The notes beneath the pieces are model-generated. The model ran no database searches, was not told the DNA's origin, and was given only the letters and a program-made list of their open reading frames with translations. Below, piece after piece: positions 1-9,419 of a stretch of DNA of 64,000 bases. The DNA comes from Candidatus Rifleibacteriota bacterium. GTDB lineage: Bacteria > Muiribacteriota > Ozemobacteria > Ozemobacterales > Ozemobacteraceae. The translations under genes and the position numbers were made by a program. Within the stretch, counting starts at the first letter, position 1. Every line of letters starts with the position of its first letter. The stretch lies in contig JADFXM010000013.1 of assembly GCA_015233565.1 (NCBI GenBank), forward strand, positions 1 to 64,000, in the 5' to 3' direction.

Positions 1-1
1 T

Positions 2-109
2 GAACCAACCTTATTCGAAAAAATTGAATATTTAGAAAAACGTCCAACGCTTTCCGATGATTTTATGGAAAATCTTTTTTTGGAGGATTTAAGCATACCT
101 ACGGATTAA
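2..109 (+). CDS. 3' end of a CDS entering from the left edge (…EPTLFEKIEYLEKRPTLSDDFMENLFLEDLSIPTD*), function unknown
   Basis: 36 open codons ending at TAA 107-109; not in the ORF track because the start is outside the window. Confidence 0.4.
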   Translation, partial: EPTLFEKIEYLEKRPTLSDDFMENLFLEDLSIPTD

Positions 110-122
110 TAATAATTGGTAT

Positions 123-238
123 AAGGGCTCCTGATTTTCATGAAAGTTCCGTGTTTTCTTGGAAAATATACCGATCCAACTTCATTTTGATCAGGTCGAT
201 GTTCTTGGGGTGATGCACATATTTTTTGGGATTGGTAT
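123..238. repeat. Direct repeat copy A (116 bp, about 95% identical to copy B at 1043-1158)
   Basis: aagggctcc…tcatgaaagttccgtgttttcttggaaaatataccgatccaacttcattttgatc…gattggtat found twice with 6 mismatches counted by eye. Confidence 0.9.
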
Positions 239-729
239 TACTTCGAATGTGGTGAACAGTCTTTTCCCCATAGGGAAAAAGGATGATTCAGAAGATTGGA
301 ATTGCGATATCGGAAATCCGTAGTGACTTCGCGTCCTATCCAGGCAGGTTTTTCAAATTGGCAATCCTCACTTGTAAGTTCGATTTCAGCGAGAATTAAA
401 CCGGAATTTGCTCCGTGAAATTCGTCAATTTCCCATATAAAGTTTCCCGCAGTAATTTTGTACCTGTGTTTTTCTATGTATCTGCCACCGCAAAAAAGCG
501 ACAGCATTTCACAAGCGTCTTTTAGAGGAATTTCATATTCGTATTCATCTCTGGTTAAGCCGACTGTCATACTTTTCAAAGTCAAAAATCCCTTTTCTCC
601 TGCGGTTCTTACTCTGACGGTGGTTCCTCCGATTGCAGGAATATACCCTTGCCTGTACAAAATTCCTTTGGCGAGATTTCTCCACGAATCGCCAATTATC
701 AGAAATTTTCGCTCGATTTCAAGCCCCAT
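238..729 (-). CDS. CYTH domain protein (triphosphatase/adenylate cyclase-like fold)
   Basis: N-terminal MGLEIERKFLI (ExExK motif), YRQGYI, VRVRTAGEKGFLTLKS. Confidence 0.85.
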   Translation of the reverse strand: MGLEIERKFLIIGDSWRNLAKGILYRQGYIPAIGGTTVRVRTAGEKGFLTLKSMTVGLTRDEYEYEIPLKDACEMLSLFCGGRYIEKHRYKITAGNFIWEIDEFHGANSGLILAEIELTSEDCQFEKPAWIGREVTTDFRYRNSNLLNHPFSLWGKDCSPHSK

Positions 730-1033
730 ATAATGTGTTACCTCGATAATTTTTGAAGATCAGAATCTCAATGGCTAAAGAGTTGGCTTTTCGCACAAAG
801 ACATATGAGTCTGTCGAAAAATTCCCTAAAATTAACCTTTTTGTGTGCCCACCCAAATTTTTGCCCCGCTTTCTCGCGTCAGAAGCGAGCAATTTTGTAC
901 TGAATAAAATGTACCGAGATTTTCCGATAGTCTCATGTGTCATACCAATTTCGATTAGTTCGTTCATGCGACCTATTTCGTGCTTCAGGTCTGCGTAAAT
1001 TGGAGTTGGGTTTGACAGAAATGAATGCTTCAA
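719..1033 (-). CDS. Hypothetical protein, overlaps the CYTH start
   Basis: 104-codon ORF directly upstream of and overlapping the CYTH gene by 11 nt; no family recognised. Confidence 0.4.
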   Translation of the reverse strand: MKHSFLSNPTPIYADLKHEIGRMNELIEIGMTHETIGKSRYILFSTKLLASDARKRGKNLGGHTKRLILGNFSTDSYVFVRKANSLAIEILIFKNYRGNTLYGA

Positions 1034-1042
1034 CCATCCAGC

Positions 1043-1158
1043 AAGGGCTCCTTATTTTCATGAAAGTTCCGTGTTTTCTTGGAAAATATACCGATCCAAC
1101 TTCATTTTGATCAAATCAATGTTCTTGGGGTGATGCACATACTTTTTTGGATTGGTAT
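1043..1158. repeat. Direct repeat copy B
   Basis: See copy A. Confidence 0.9.
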
Positions 1159-1291
1159 CATATAAATTTTGGTACTCCAGCAATTTTAATTGGAAGAAAC
1201 CATCCGAGAAAACAATCCTGAAATGAAAAAAGCTGGTGAAAGGCTTGGCTATAACTGTAATGACTTTTCTCGAATTGGATATTTGGTTCAA
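1058..1291 (-). CDS. Small hypothetical protein (77 aa); its C-terminal 32-33 codons form repeat copy B
   Basis: ORF; differences to copy A are synonymous across the shared codons. Confidence 0.45.
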   Translation of the reverse strand: MNQISNSRKVITVIAKPFTSFFHFRIVFSDGFFQLKLLEYQNLYDTNPKKYVHHPKNIDLIKMKLDRYIFQENTELS

Positions 1292-1462
1292 GTATAAGGT
1301 TGGAATATCAGATTATTAAATTTGTAATATGATTTTTCTTGGGGATTTTCCAAGTAAAACGGGGCTTCTCATCAATAGAGATTTGAAATGTACCAACTCC
1401 AAGGTTCTGGTTCATGTGCAACGAGTCTATCGCTTGCACGAGAGCAATGGACTTACTATTTT

Positions 1463-1654
1463 TTACTTCTTTCCGCCCGAAGCTTCTTTCTTTCCGCTAA
1501 ATAGCATTTGTTCAAGAGGGTCTACATCAAAATTTGGCAATCGGGCGAAGATGCGTATCGCGCAATTGCTTTCTTTTTTTCCCCACCAGGCACATTTCTC
1601 GGAAATACAAGATTCCCGCAGAAGGGGACACATGAAATTTTTCTCAAATGACAT
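1463..1654 (-). CDS. Small cysteine-rich protein (63 aa)
   Basis: CPLLRESCISEKCAWWGKKESNCAI: C-x6-C-x4-C-x9-C pattern with CAWW, typical of short metal-binding-like microproteins. Confidence 0.6.
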   Translation of the reverse strand: MSFEKNFMCPLLRESCISEKCAWWGKKESNCAIRIFARLPNFDVDPLEQMLFSGKKEASGGKK

Positions 1655-1872
1655 ATTTCAACCTTTCAAAAATATTTTGACTCCGGAAATTGTGGCATTT
1701 GCAAACTCTTTGCCCTCCCTGGACTACGCTGAAGAGTAGCCATCCTAAGAACCGTAAATTTCGACACTGTAGCATTCAGCCGATAATTATTTTCCAGCCA
1801 TTTGCTACAATTGTGTTAATTCCTTCATTCATTATGATGGACTCATCTACACACAATTTATTTTATAACTTT

Positions 1873-1898
1873 GGTCGTTTCGACTCCGCTCAACGACC
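1873..1898. repeat. REP-like palindrome GGTCGTTTCGACTCCGCTCAACGACC
   Basis: GGTCGTT/AACGACC arms around TCGACTCCGCTC; resembles widely dispersed TTTCGACT(C/A)CGCTCAA palindromes. Confidence 0.55.
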
Positions 1899-1945
1899 GC
1901 CTCGTCAAGTTTCTTTTTCGGTAAATTTGCTACACTGTCTAAATT

Positions 1946-3472
1946 TCAATCTTTTTCCTTGAATTCGACGATTTCAAAAAAACTATCATTCAAGTCTGCT
2001 TTTACAACACGATTCCTACCTTCGGTTTTGGCTTTGTACAAAGCTTTGTCGGCAGAGTTTATCAGCGAAATTGGTTTATCCATCTTGGCCGAATCAACCT
2101 CTGCCACTCCAAAACTCGCAGTGATCTGAAATTGTATTCCCGAATCGGGTTTGGAGTCGATAAAATTGTTTTCCTCTATAAGTTTTCTAAGTTTTTCCGC
2201 AACGACCAGTGCTCCATCAGCTTCTGTTTGAGGAAGAAGAATTGCGAACTCCTCGCCCCCATATCTGGCGGTCAAGTCGTGTATTCTAACTTGATCCCGG
2301 AGGATTTTTCCGATGGTGCGCAGGGTCATGTCGCCAGCCAGGTGGCCATATTTGTCATTGATATCCTTGAAATGATCTAAATCGATCATTATCAGGGCCA
2401 GCGAAAGTTTGTGCCGCTTGGCTCGGTGGAATTCTTCCAACAAACGTTGAAGAAAAAATTTGTGATTGCTCAAACCTGTCAGGCCATCTGTAGTTGCCAT
2501 TGTGAATAACCGGGCATTGTTAATTGCCACCGAAGCTTGTGCTGCAAAGACCTGAAGTATATCCTGCGTTTGCTCATTGAAGATATTTGCTGAGATTCTA
2601 CTGTCCAGATAGAGCATTCCAATTACTGTCCGATTTAGTTTGAGGGGGGCAATTGCAACACATTTGATCCTGTTCATTACAATGCTTTTATTGCCGGCAA
2701 GCGATGGATCTGCCTGAGTATCTTTAACTATGATATTTTTTCCAGACTGGAAACATCGTAGAATCAAGCTCTTGGATGTCTGCATTTCTTTCTTAACTTC
2801 ACCTGTTCCCATTCTTCGGATGGCCATCGTTTCAAACTTTTGATTGGCTTCATTGAATAGAATTATGCAACCTCTTTCTGCGCCGGTCACTTGTATTGCC
2901 ATATCAATTGTGTATTCCAGCAAGTGCTGATAATTCAAAATAGAATTCAGTGCATAGCTTACTTCCAGGATTCCCGAAAGTTCCCTGACTTTGCCTTTTA
3001 TCTTTTCCTCAGGTTCTTTTAAGATAGCCCGTTCGCTTTCTGCAAATCCCTGTTTCAATTCGGAAAAAATCTGGTCGACATATTTCTCATTTTTTGTCAA
3101 AAAATACGGAAAAATTGCCAGAGAGTTAGAGGCAGGATTTTCAGAATCTTCAGAATGTTCCATTCCTTCTTTTTCAAGGAACAAAAAAATATCTTTGGAA
3201 AGCTGAATCAGATATTCTCCCAGGACAGGGACTTTTACCCCGGGTTGAACTTTCTGTCCGTTTATCAAAGTTCCGAAGGTGCTGTTCAAATCGGTAATCC
3301 ATGCTCTGTCTTCTGATTCCACCATTAAACGCAGATGTTCCCGGGAGACAGAAAGGGAATCAATGCAAATTTCGCATGAAGGAGCCCTTCCTATTTTGAT
3401 TTCATCATCCCCAGGTTTTAATATTGCAACCCGTAGAATATTTCCGCTCTGGTCTTTAATGTGGATTTTCAT
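1946..3472 (-). CDS. FHA-GAF-GGDEF diguanylate cyclase
   Basis: FHA: IKIGRAPSCEICIDSLSVSREHLRL; GAF middle; GGDEF: RYGGEEFAILLPQ with an I-site-like RIHD five residues upstream. Confidence 0.95.
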   Translation of the reverse strand: MKIHIKDQSGNILRVAILKPGDDEIKIGRAPSCEICIDSLSVSREHLRLMVESEDRAWITDLNSTFGTLINGQKVQPGVKVPVLGEYLIQLSKDIFLFLEKEGMEHSEDSENPASNSLAIFPYFLTKNEKYVDQIFSELKQGFAESERAILKEPEEKIKGKVRELSGILEVSYALNSILNYQHLLEYTIDMAIQVTGAERGCIILFNEANQKFETMAIRRMGTGEVKKEMQTSKSLILRCFQSGKNIIVKDTQADPSLAGNKSIVMNRIKCVAIAPLKLNRTVIGMLYLDSRISANIFNEQTQDILQVFAAQASVAINNARLFTMATTDGLTGLSNHKFFLQRLLEEFHRAKRHKLSLALIMIDLDHFKDINDKYGHLAGDMTLRTIGKILRDQVRIHDLTARYGGEEFAILLPQTEADGALVVAEKLRKLIEENNFIDSKPDSGIQFQITASFGVAEVDSAKMDKPISLINSADKALYKAKTEGRNRVVKADLNDSFFEIVEFKEKD

Positions 3473-3522
3473 TATTTTCTATCCGCCGATCGGGGGGTTA
3501 AAATAGCAACAGTATTCTAACA

Positions 3523-5133
3523 CTAACGGATAAATTTTTCCAATTCCATTCCAATTTCCCGAAAGCTTCCGGGGCGATTTTTAGGATTTTTATTTAAACA
3601 ATCCATTACCAGAATCTCAAGGTCTTCAGGGCAATCGGGTCGAAATTTTCTGACTCGATCAGGTTCGGTGGATAAAATTATGGACAAATCAGAAGTTGAA
3701 AAAGGTCGTTTTCCCGTCAATATTTCAAAAAGGGTTACTCCGAAAGCATAAATTTCAGATTCAACTGAAGGTTTCTCGCCTTTCAATAGTTCGGGAGCCA
3801 TATACCATGGAGTTCCGCGAGGGCCTATTTCCGGGCTGTTAGTTATAAAATCCTCTCTAAAAGTCGTTGCTAATCCAAAATCAATTATCCTTACCCCTCC
3901 GGATTTTTCAATCAAAATATTTTCCGGTTTAATATCGCAGTGAAATACTCCCATTTCTATGGAATAGTTAAATCCTTCAGCTAATTCGCAACCAATCTGC
4001 AATGCTTTTTTGATATCAGAAAACCCGTTCCCTCCTTCGTTCTCAAGGACTTCGCGAAGATCGCTTCCGTCAATTAGTTCAAGAGCCATAAAGTATGGTG
4101 GGGAAAGTGAAAGATCAATGATTTTGGGAATAGTTCTGTGGTCCAATAGGTTCATTATTCTTGATTCATTAATAAATTTTTCAACGATGTCAGGTTCATT
4201 TTTTTCAAAGTCGGAATTCAAGACTTTAATGGCAATCCATTTTTTCAGGGCCCCATCAAAGACTTTATACAAAATTCCCATTCCACCTTTGGCGATTTTG
4301 GCAAACTCTGTATATCGATCCAGTAGCAAGGACATTCGTCCATCTGAAGAACTGTTCGGGTCAGAGCGGCGTCTTATTTCTTCAATCATTGCAATTGCCG
4401 GCAGATAGGCTGGTTCAAGATCCAGCACCTCCCGAAAAAGCTCCGCAGCTTCAGTGATTTTTTCTTTTTTATACAAGCACATAGCAACATTGAATTTCCA
4501 CTTAGGATCACTCAGGAATTCATTTCCCATTTTTTTATAGAAGTCAAGTGAGCTGTCATCGAATTTTTTATTTCTTGAATAATGTTCTGAAATAAATTTT
4601 AGGGAATCTTTGGAATCGGATACTTCGTGATATTTGAGAATTAATGGAAAACTTGGGATGACATCTATGTCTGACAATTGAATGGCCTGAAAATGCAGTT
4701 GTAATAAATCAGGATTATCGGGAAATCGTTTAAACCCATCCTGCAATTTCAACCAACTTGTACTTTTCGAAAAGTCCAGTTTAAATAAACTTTTAAATAA
4801 TATTTTTGAAAAAGAATTCGGGAACTTTTTTTCAAATTTGTACAAAAAAAGAGAAAACTGATCATTCACGCCTTTTTCAATTAAACATTCAGAAATTGTT
4901 TCAAAAAGTTGAGAGTCCTCTATCAAGACATCAGGATTCGAAAGGAAATAATCACAAAGACTTGTTTTTTCCTGTTCCGAAAGAAGCTTTAATTGGCAGA
5001 CCAGTCGATCCCTTTTTTGCTTTCTTTCAAGTAAATCCCGTGAGTTACGGGAAATTGTACCTTTCTTGGCAGTTCGGGTAATCCAAAAAACTGCCAAGAA
5101 AAAAATAAAAAGTAGTATTAAAAAGTATTCCAT
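3523..5133 (-). CDS. Membrane-anchored TPR-containing Ser/Thr protein kinase
   Basis: AKGGMGILYKVFD, IAIKVL, HCDIKPENIL catalytic loop, IDFGLA, GTPWYMAPE. Confidence 0.93.
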   Translation of the reverse strand: MEYFLILLFIFFLAVFWITRTAKKGTISRNSRDLLERKQKRDRLVCQLKLLSEQEKTSLCDYFLSNPDVLIEDSQLFETISECLIEKGVNDQFSLFLYKFEKKFPNSFSKILFKSLFKLDFSKSTSWLKLQDGFKRFPDNPDLLQLHFQAIQLSDIDVIPSFPLILKYHEVSDSKDSLKFISEHYSRNKKFDDSSLDFYKKMGNEFLSDPKWKFNVAMCLYKKEKITEAAELFREVLDLEPAYLPAIAMIEEIRRRSDPNSSSDGRMSLLLDRYTEFAKIAKGGMGILYKVFDGALKKWIAIKVLNSDFEKNEPDIVEKFINESRIMNLLDHRTIPKIIDLSLSPPYFMALELIDGSDLREVLENEGGNGFSDIKKALQIGCELAEGFNYSIEMGVFHCDIKPENILIEKSGGVRIIDFGLATTFREDFITNSPEIGPRGTPWYMAPELLKGEKPSVESEIYAFGVTLFEILTGKRPFSTSDLSIILSTEPDRVRKFRPDCPEDLEILVMDCLNKNPKNRPGSFREIGMELEKFIR

Positions 5134-5297
5134 TTTTTAAACGGGCTTTGTACTATCTAAAAAAATCCACATTTCCCGCAAAACCAGCAAAGAGCTACAC
5201 TGACGAAAAATACCCTTAGAGGCGCCAACTAGTCAAGCAGCTGTTAAATTACCTACATGGAGTCATCAAAAGAAAAACGCTATAGGTTTTGTCAGCT

Positions 5298-6620
5298 TTA
5301 AGGCTTCTCCAAAATTCCGGAAAGAGTCCACTGCCTCGCTTGGGTGATTTTCACTTTTACAAATTCTCCAATCAGGTCAGGAGTCCCCATGAAGTTTATG
5401 GAGCGACCACTTCTGTCTTTCCCGACATGTTGTCCTTTTAATTGTTTGGAGGTCCCCTCAACAAGAACTTCAAAAATTTGTCCGGGAAAAAGAGAACTTT
5501 TTTCAAGGGAAATTTTATGTTGAAGAGCAATAAGCCTTGCTAAACGCTCCTTTTTAACCTCTATGGGAAGATTTTCGGACATTTTTTCCGCGGGAGTCCC
5601 CTGGCGCGGAGAAAAATAATACATAAAGGCCGAGTCAAAACGAATTTCATCAACAAGATTCAATGTTTCCTCAAATTCTTCTTCAGTTTCGGAGGGAAAA
5701 CCACAAATGATATCTGTTGTAACAGTTGCATCAGGAAAAAACCTTCTAATGGTCTTTATCAAATCGATATACTGCTCTCGCTTATAACCACGATTCATCA
5801 ATTTCAAAATTCTGTTTGAACCTGCTTGGAGGGGAAGATGAAAAGTTTTGCATACTTTATCAAGCCTGGCAATTCTTTCCAATATTGAATTAGAAAAATC
5901 TCTTGGATGAGAAGTCAGAAATCTTATCCATTTCAGGTTGTCAATATTATTTAATTCTTCAAGAAGTAAGGCAAATGCGTTATCAATTCCAAAGTCACGG
6001 CCAAATGCAATTACATTTTGCCCAAGAAGTGTGATTTCCTTAACACCTGTTGGTACCAAACTTTTCACAAAATTCACGATTTCCGGGATTGGTCGCGAAA
6101 TTTCTGGACCTCTTACTTTGGGGACTATGCAATATGTACAAAAGTTGGTACAACCTCTGATAATATTCACAAACGCTGAAAAGGGACGTTCGAGAATAAT
6201 CCCGTCGGGTTGTTCCCCGGAAAAGTTCCCGATTTCTGCGAATTCTCCAATGGCTTTTTTTTGATTCTCTATCTGTTGCAATAAAATCGGGAGATTTTCA
6301 ATGTCATTAGGCCCAAACAGGAGATCAACAAAAGGGAATTTATTCAAAAGTTTTTTCTGGTGTTCTTGTACAAGACATCCGCAGAGTCCGATTATCAGAT
6401 GCTTCTTTTTTTCTTTCAAGTTTCTCAGGGAGGCAACTCTTCCAAAGAGTCTCTCTTCAGCATGATCCCTGACACAACAGGTATTAAAAAGTATCAGATC
6501 GGCTTCTTCCTGGTTGTTTGTCTGTGAATAACCAAGCGAACTCAAAATTCCTTTGATTCGCTGGCCATCAGCCAAATTCATTTGACAGCCAAATGTGATT
6601 AGAAGAAATTTTTGTAGCAT
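5298..6620 (-). CDS. miaB: tRNA-2-methylthio-N6-dimethylallyladenosine synthase MiaB
   Basis: TFGCQMNLADGQ, GCTNFCTYCIVPKVRGPEISRP radical SAM motif, C-terminal TRAM-like region. Confidence 0.95.
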   Translation of the reverse strand: MLQKFLLITFGCQMNLADGQRIKGILSSLGYSQTNNQEEADLILFNTCCVRDHAEERLFGRVASLRNLKEKKKHLIIGLCGCLVQEHQKKLLNKFPFVDLLFGPNDIENLPILLQQIENQKKAIGEFAEIGNFSGEQPDGIILERPFSAFVNIIRGCTNFCTYCIVPKVRGPEISRPIPEIVNFVKSLVPTGVKEITLLGQNVIAFGRDFGIDNAFALLLEELNNIDNLKWIRFLTSHPRDFSNSILERIARLDKVCKTFHLPLQAGSNRILKLMNRGYKREQYIDLIKTIRRFFPDATVTTDIICGFPSETEEEFEETLNLVDEIRFDSAFMYYFSPRQGTPAEKMSENLPIEVKKERLARLIALQHKISLEKSSLFPGQIFEVLVEGTSKQLKGQHVGKDRSGRSINFMGTPDLIGEFVKVKITQARQWTLSGILEKP

Positions 6621-6643
6621 TTTAATGGGTGGGGGGGATTAAA

Positions 6644-7426
6644 TCAATCGCCCGGAAGTGCTTCAGCACCAAGGAGGCCCACTCCTACATTTGGAGAGAA
6701 ATTCATCGAATTTTCTTTCGCGACTTTGGTGTCTTTTGGCCATCGGCATTTAATAGAGACCTTGATTGGTTCAGGATCTTTAGCTGGAGGAAGATTGGTG
6801 ACAGTTATTCTAACTTCTTCGACGTCTTCACAGAGGGGGACTTCACGTTCTTTGGAAGCGTCTAAAGAAAGAGAAGAAAAATTTCCCGACTGTGCATATT
6901 TTTGTGTGGGATTTGTGGAAAAAGAAAATGTCTTTGATCTTAGTACTAGCTTGCCAACTTTTATGGGTTGGCTGGTTGTTGGAATAAACACAAGATATGA
7001 TCGTGTAAGTATTCCAAATTTGTTTTGGCCTATCTTAACTGATTCTGCTTCACACATTACCCAGGTCATCAGTTTTTTCTGACTGGTCAAACTGCTGGCT
7101 TGTATTCCGTAGTCCCCGCCGGTGATTTGGTCTGGTAAAATTTTTACAAAGAATTTTTCATACGGCTTGGAAGGGTCGGAAGACCCTATCGGGTCATAAA
7201 TTGCATCGTCAAGAAGAGTTGTGGGATAAGATGTACTTTTCAGTTGATTGTTGACAAGATTAATTGTATTCCTGAGTTGCGTGGTAATTCCGTTTATCCA
7301 TTGGGCTTTGTTGGCTGTTTTCGACCCTCCAATGAAGAGCTCGTAAGCGTAATAAACGAATATTGCAAGTACCAGGCAGGCCATCATTAATTCGATTAAT
7401 GTAAACGCACCCTTTTTTGGCTTCAC
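6644..7426 (-). CDS. Prepilin-type N-terminal methylation protein
   Basis: KKGAFTLIELMMACLVLAIFVYYAYELF prepilin cleavage/methylation motif. Confidence 0.85.
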   Translation of the reverse strand: MKPKKGAFTLIELMMACLVLAIFVYYAYELFIGGSKTANKAQWINGITTQLRNTINLVNNQLKSTSYPTTLLDDAIYDPIGSSDPSKPYEKFFVKILPDQITGGDYGIQASSLTSQKKLMTWVMCEAESVKIGQNKFGILTRSYLVFIPTTSQPIKVGKLVLRSKTFSFSTNPTQKYAQSGNFSSLSLDASKEREVPLCEDVEEVRITVTNLPPAKDPEPIKVSIKCRWPKDTKVAKENSMNFSPNVGVGLLGAEALPGD

Positions 7427-8322
7427 AGAGCTCCCCTTCGTGTGATCTTTTGAGTTCTGGTCATGACTTCAGTGTATTTTTTTCCTTGAAAATCAGTTAT
7501 TGTCCCGACTACTTTGATCTCTATGGCTTCTTCGTTATACCTTCTAAGGTCTTTCAAAGAGCCGACCTTAATTTCTTCAACTGAGTATGTCATCGTGTAA
7601 GGATAACTTCTAAGTTGGTTGTTTGCAGTAATATCATAGTCTTTAATGCTCTGCAGGTTAAGGTCTTTGTCCATGACCAACCCACTTTGTACGATTGGGC
7701 CGTCAAAATTACCGGTACTTATGCTACGGGCTTTGGTGTTTGTACAATCGCGAATGAAATATTTCAAAAATTTATCAGGTTTGATGGTGGAATAACCAGG
7801 CAGTTTTTTGATGTCGGGCAAAGTATATTTTTGCGAAGTAGGCGAATTTACAACGATGCCGGAATCAAGAAATCTGAATTCAGGGGTGAAGTAATTTCCA
7901 ATTCGTACAAAAACATCAGGACGGTCATCAAATTGGATGTAAAAAAACTTGGGTTGAAGCTTGAGATCTAGTTCCGGAGCAGGTTTAATTCTTACAAATA
8001 AATTAGGAACCTGCGCATCAGCTTTAAAAGCAACTTCGTTGTTGACCTGGGATGGATATTCAGTAAAATCAAAAAGTGGATTTTTTCCTTGTGAAAACTC
8101 TACAGCATCATACAGTTCTGTTGGGAAGAGTTTTGCTTTCAACAAAAGATGCTGAAGAGCCGCCCTGGCTGCAAAAACAGCCTGTTGGTGTTGCAAGCTG
8201 ACTCTATTCTGCTGGGCAACATTTTTATGAGTTGCCATCATGGAAAAAATCATTAACATGAGTACCAAAGTAAAAAATAACGCAACAACTATTGCGATTC
8301 CGGTCCTCTTTTTTATATTCAT
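7423..8322 (-). CDS. PilX-like type IV pilus assembly protein
   Basis: GIAIVVALFFTLVLMLMIFSMMATHKNVAQQNR…QAVFAARAAL; 4-nt overlap with downstream pilin gene. Confidence 0.7.
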   Translation of the reverse strand: MNIKKRTGIAIVVALFFTLVLMLMIFSMMATHKNVAQQNRVSLQHQQAVFAARAALQHLLLKAKLFPTELYDAVEFSQGKNPLFDFTEYPSQVNNEVAFKADAQVPNLFVRIKPAPELDLKLQPKFFYIQFDDRPDVFVRIGNYFTPEFRFLDSGIVVNSPTSQKYTLPDIKKLPGYSTIKPDKFLKYFIRDCTNTKARSISTGNFDGPIVQSGLVMDKDLNLQSIKDYDITANNQLRSYPYTMTYSVEEIKVGSLKDLRRYNEEAIEIKVVGTITDFQGKKYTEVMTRTQKITRRGAL

Positions 8323-8351
8323 AATTTTCTCCCCGGTATCCAGTTAAATCT

Positions 8352-9266
8352 TTATCTCGATAGATCGGCTTTTAGTGTCTGGAGGTGGATCCGCTGGATG
8401 TTCCCCTTATTGGTTCTTGGCTGGTTGTAGTATCCCACTTCCAGGTTCCATTGTACTTGAATAACGAGGCGTTTCATTGTACAAAATGCGACTTTTGGAT
8501 CATTTGAGTAATTAACTTTTTCGGTGGCCATTTTTTGAACATATCTGACAGTTTTTGGAGTGACAAAATCAGATTCACTATAAATGGTGTTTGCTGGAAG
8601 GGCCAAACCTGAAGGGAGATCTACTTCTGTTTTTAGCGAAGGGTTTGCTCCAATCTCGGGCGCGTACTTTTGTGCCCAGGAAGGGTTTTGTAGTTTATTT
8701 GGGTTAACGCAAAACGAGAACGATAAATCATCTGGCAAGGATGGAAATTCTGTGTTGATATCCCGCTTTTCCGCAGCATTTAAAGCCGTTTTGTCGTAGA
8801 CATCTTCAATTCGAAGTGATACTAGATAGCTTATACCACGAGGGTCGGCAATGATTCCTTCGCAAGGGAAGCCATAGGGAGTGGAAGCAGTGCCATCGAG
8901 GTTAAACAGCATTTTTGCCATTCTCCCAGCCCAATTGGTGTCAATACCCTGTTTTTGATAAATGGGTAAACGGCCGATATCGTCAGTGCGAAGAAATCCA
9001 ACGGGACTTCCCTCGCGCAAAGCTTCAAAAGGAACAGTGTCCAAAACTATTCCAAGGATTTCAGCTGCTTTGGTAATTGCAAATGATTGGGAGGCTGTGG
9101 AATCTGTATCTTGAGTTCCTTTATGGATAAAAGTAAACAAAGGAATCATTGCCACCGCCATAATTACAAGGGCGATAACAATTTCCAGAAGTCCTAGTCC
9201 GCGTTTTATTATCTGTTTTTGCAGAAACGTTTTATTCATCCACGGTTCCCCAATTACATTGTTCAA
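8352..9266 (-). CDS. Prepilin-like (PilV/GspI-like) protein; start may be at the later MNKTFLQKQ
   Basis: KRGLGLLEIVIALVIMAVAMIPLFTFIHKG. Confidence 0.8.
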   Translation of the reverse strand: MNNVIGEPWMNKTFLQKQIIKRGLGLLEIVIALVIMAVAMIPLFTFIHKGTQDTDSTASQSFAITKAAEILGIVLDTVPFEALREGSPVGFLRTDDIGRLPIYQKQGIDTNWAGRMAKMLFNLDGTASTPYGFPCEGIIADPRGISYLVSLRIEDVYDKTALNAAEKRDINTEFPSLPDDLSFSFCVNPNKLQNPSWAQKYAPEIGANPSLKTEVDLPSGLALPANTIYSESDFVTPKTVRYVQKMATEKVNYSNDPKVAFCTMKRLVIQVQWNLEVGYYNQPRTNKGNIQRIHLQTLKADLSR

Positions 9267-9419
9267 ACCCCAATTGAAAAGTATTGTTCAAAGAGTTTAA
9301 AATTCAGGCATAAGAAAACAAACTTTTCAGAAGACTCTCTATTTAAAGTATAGCAGAAATCCAATCAAAGGTGTCGGCTCAATAAAAAGCTTCTCATATG
9401 CATGAGAAAGGGCATAAAC

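Noticed and set aside
1329-1739. 136-aa plus-strand ORF
   Set aside because: Overlaps the motif-bearing Cys-rich minus-strand ORF; composition looks like chance.
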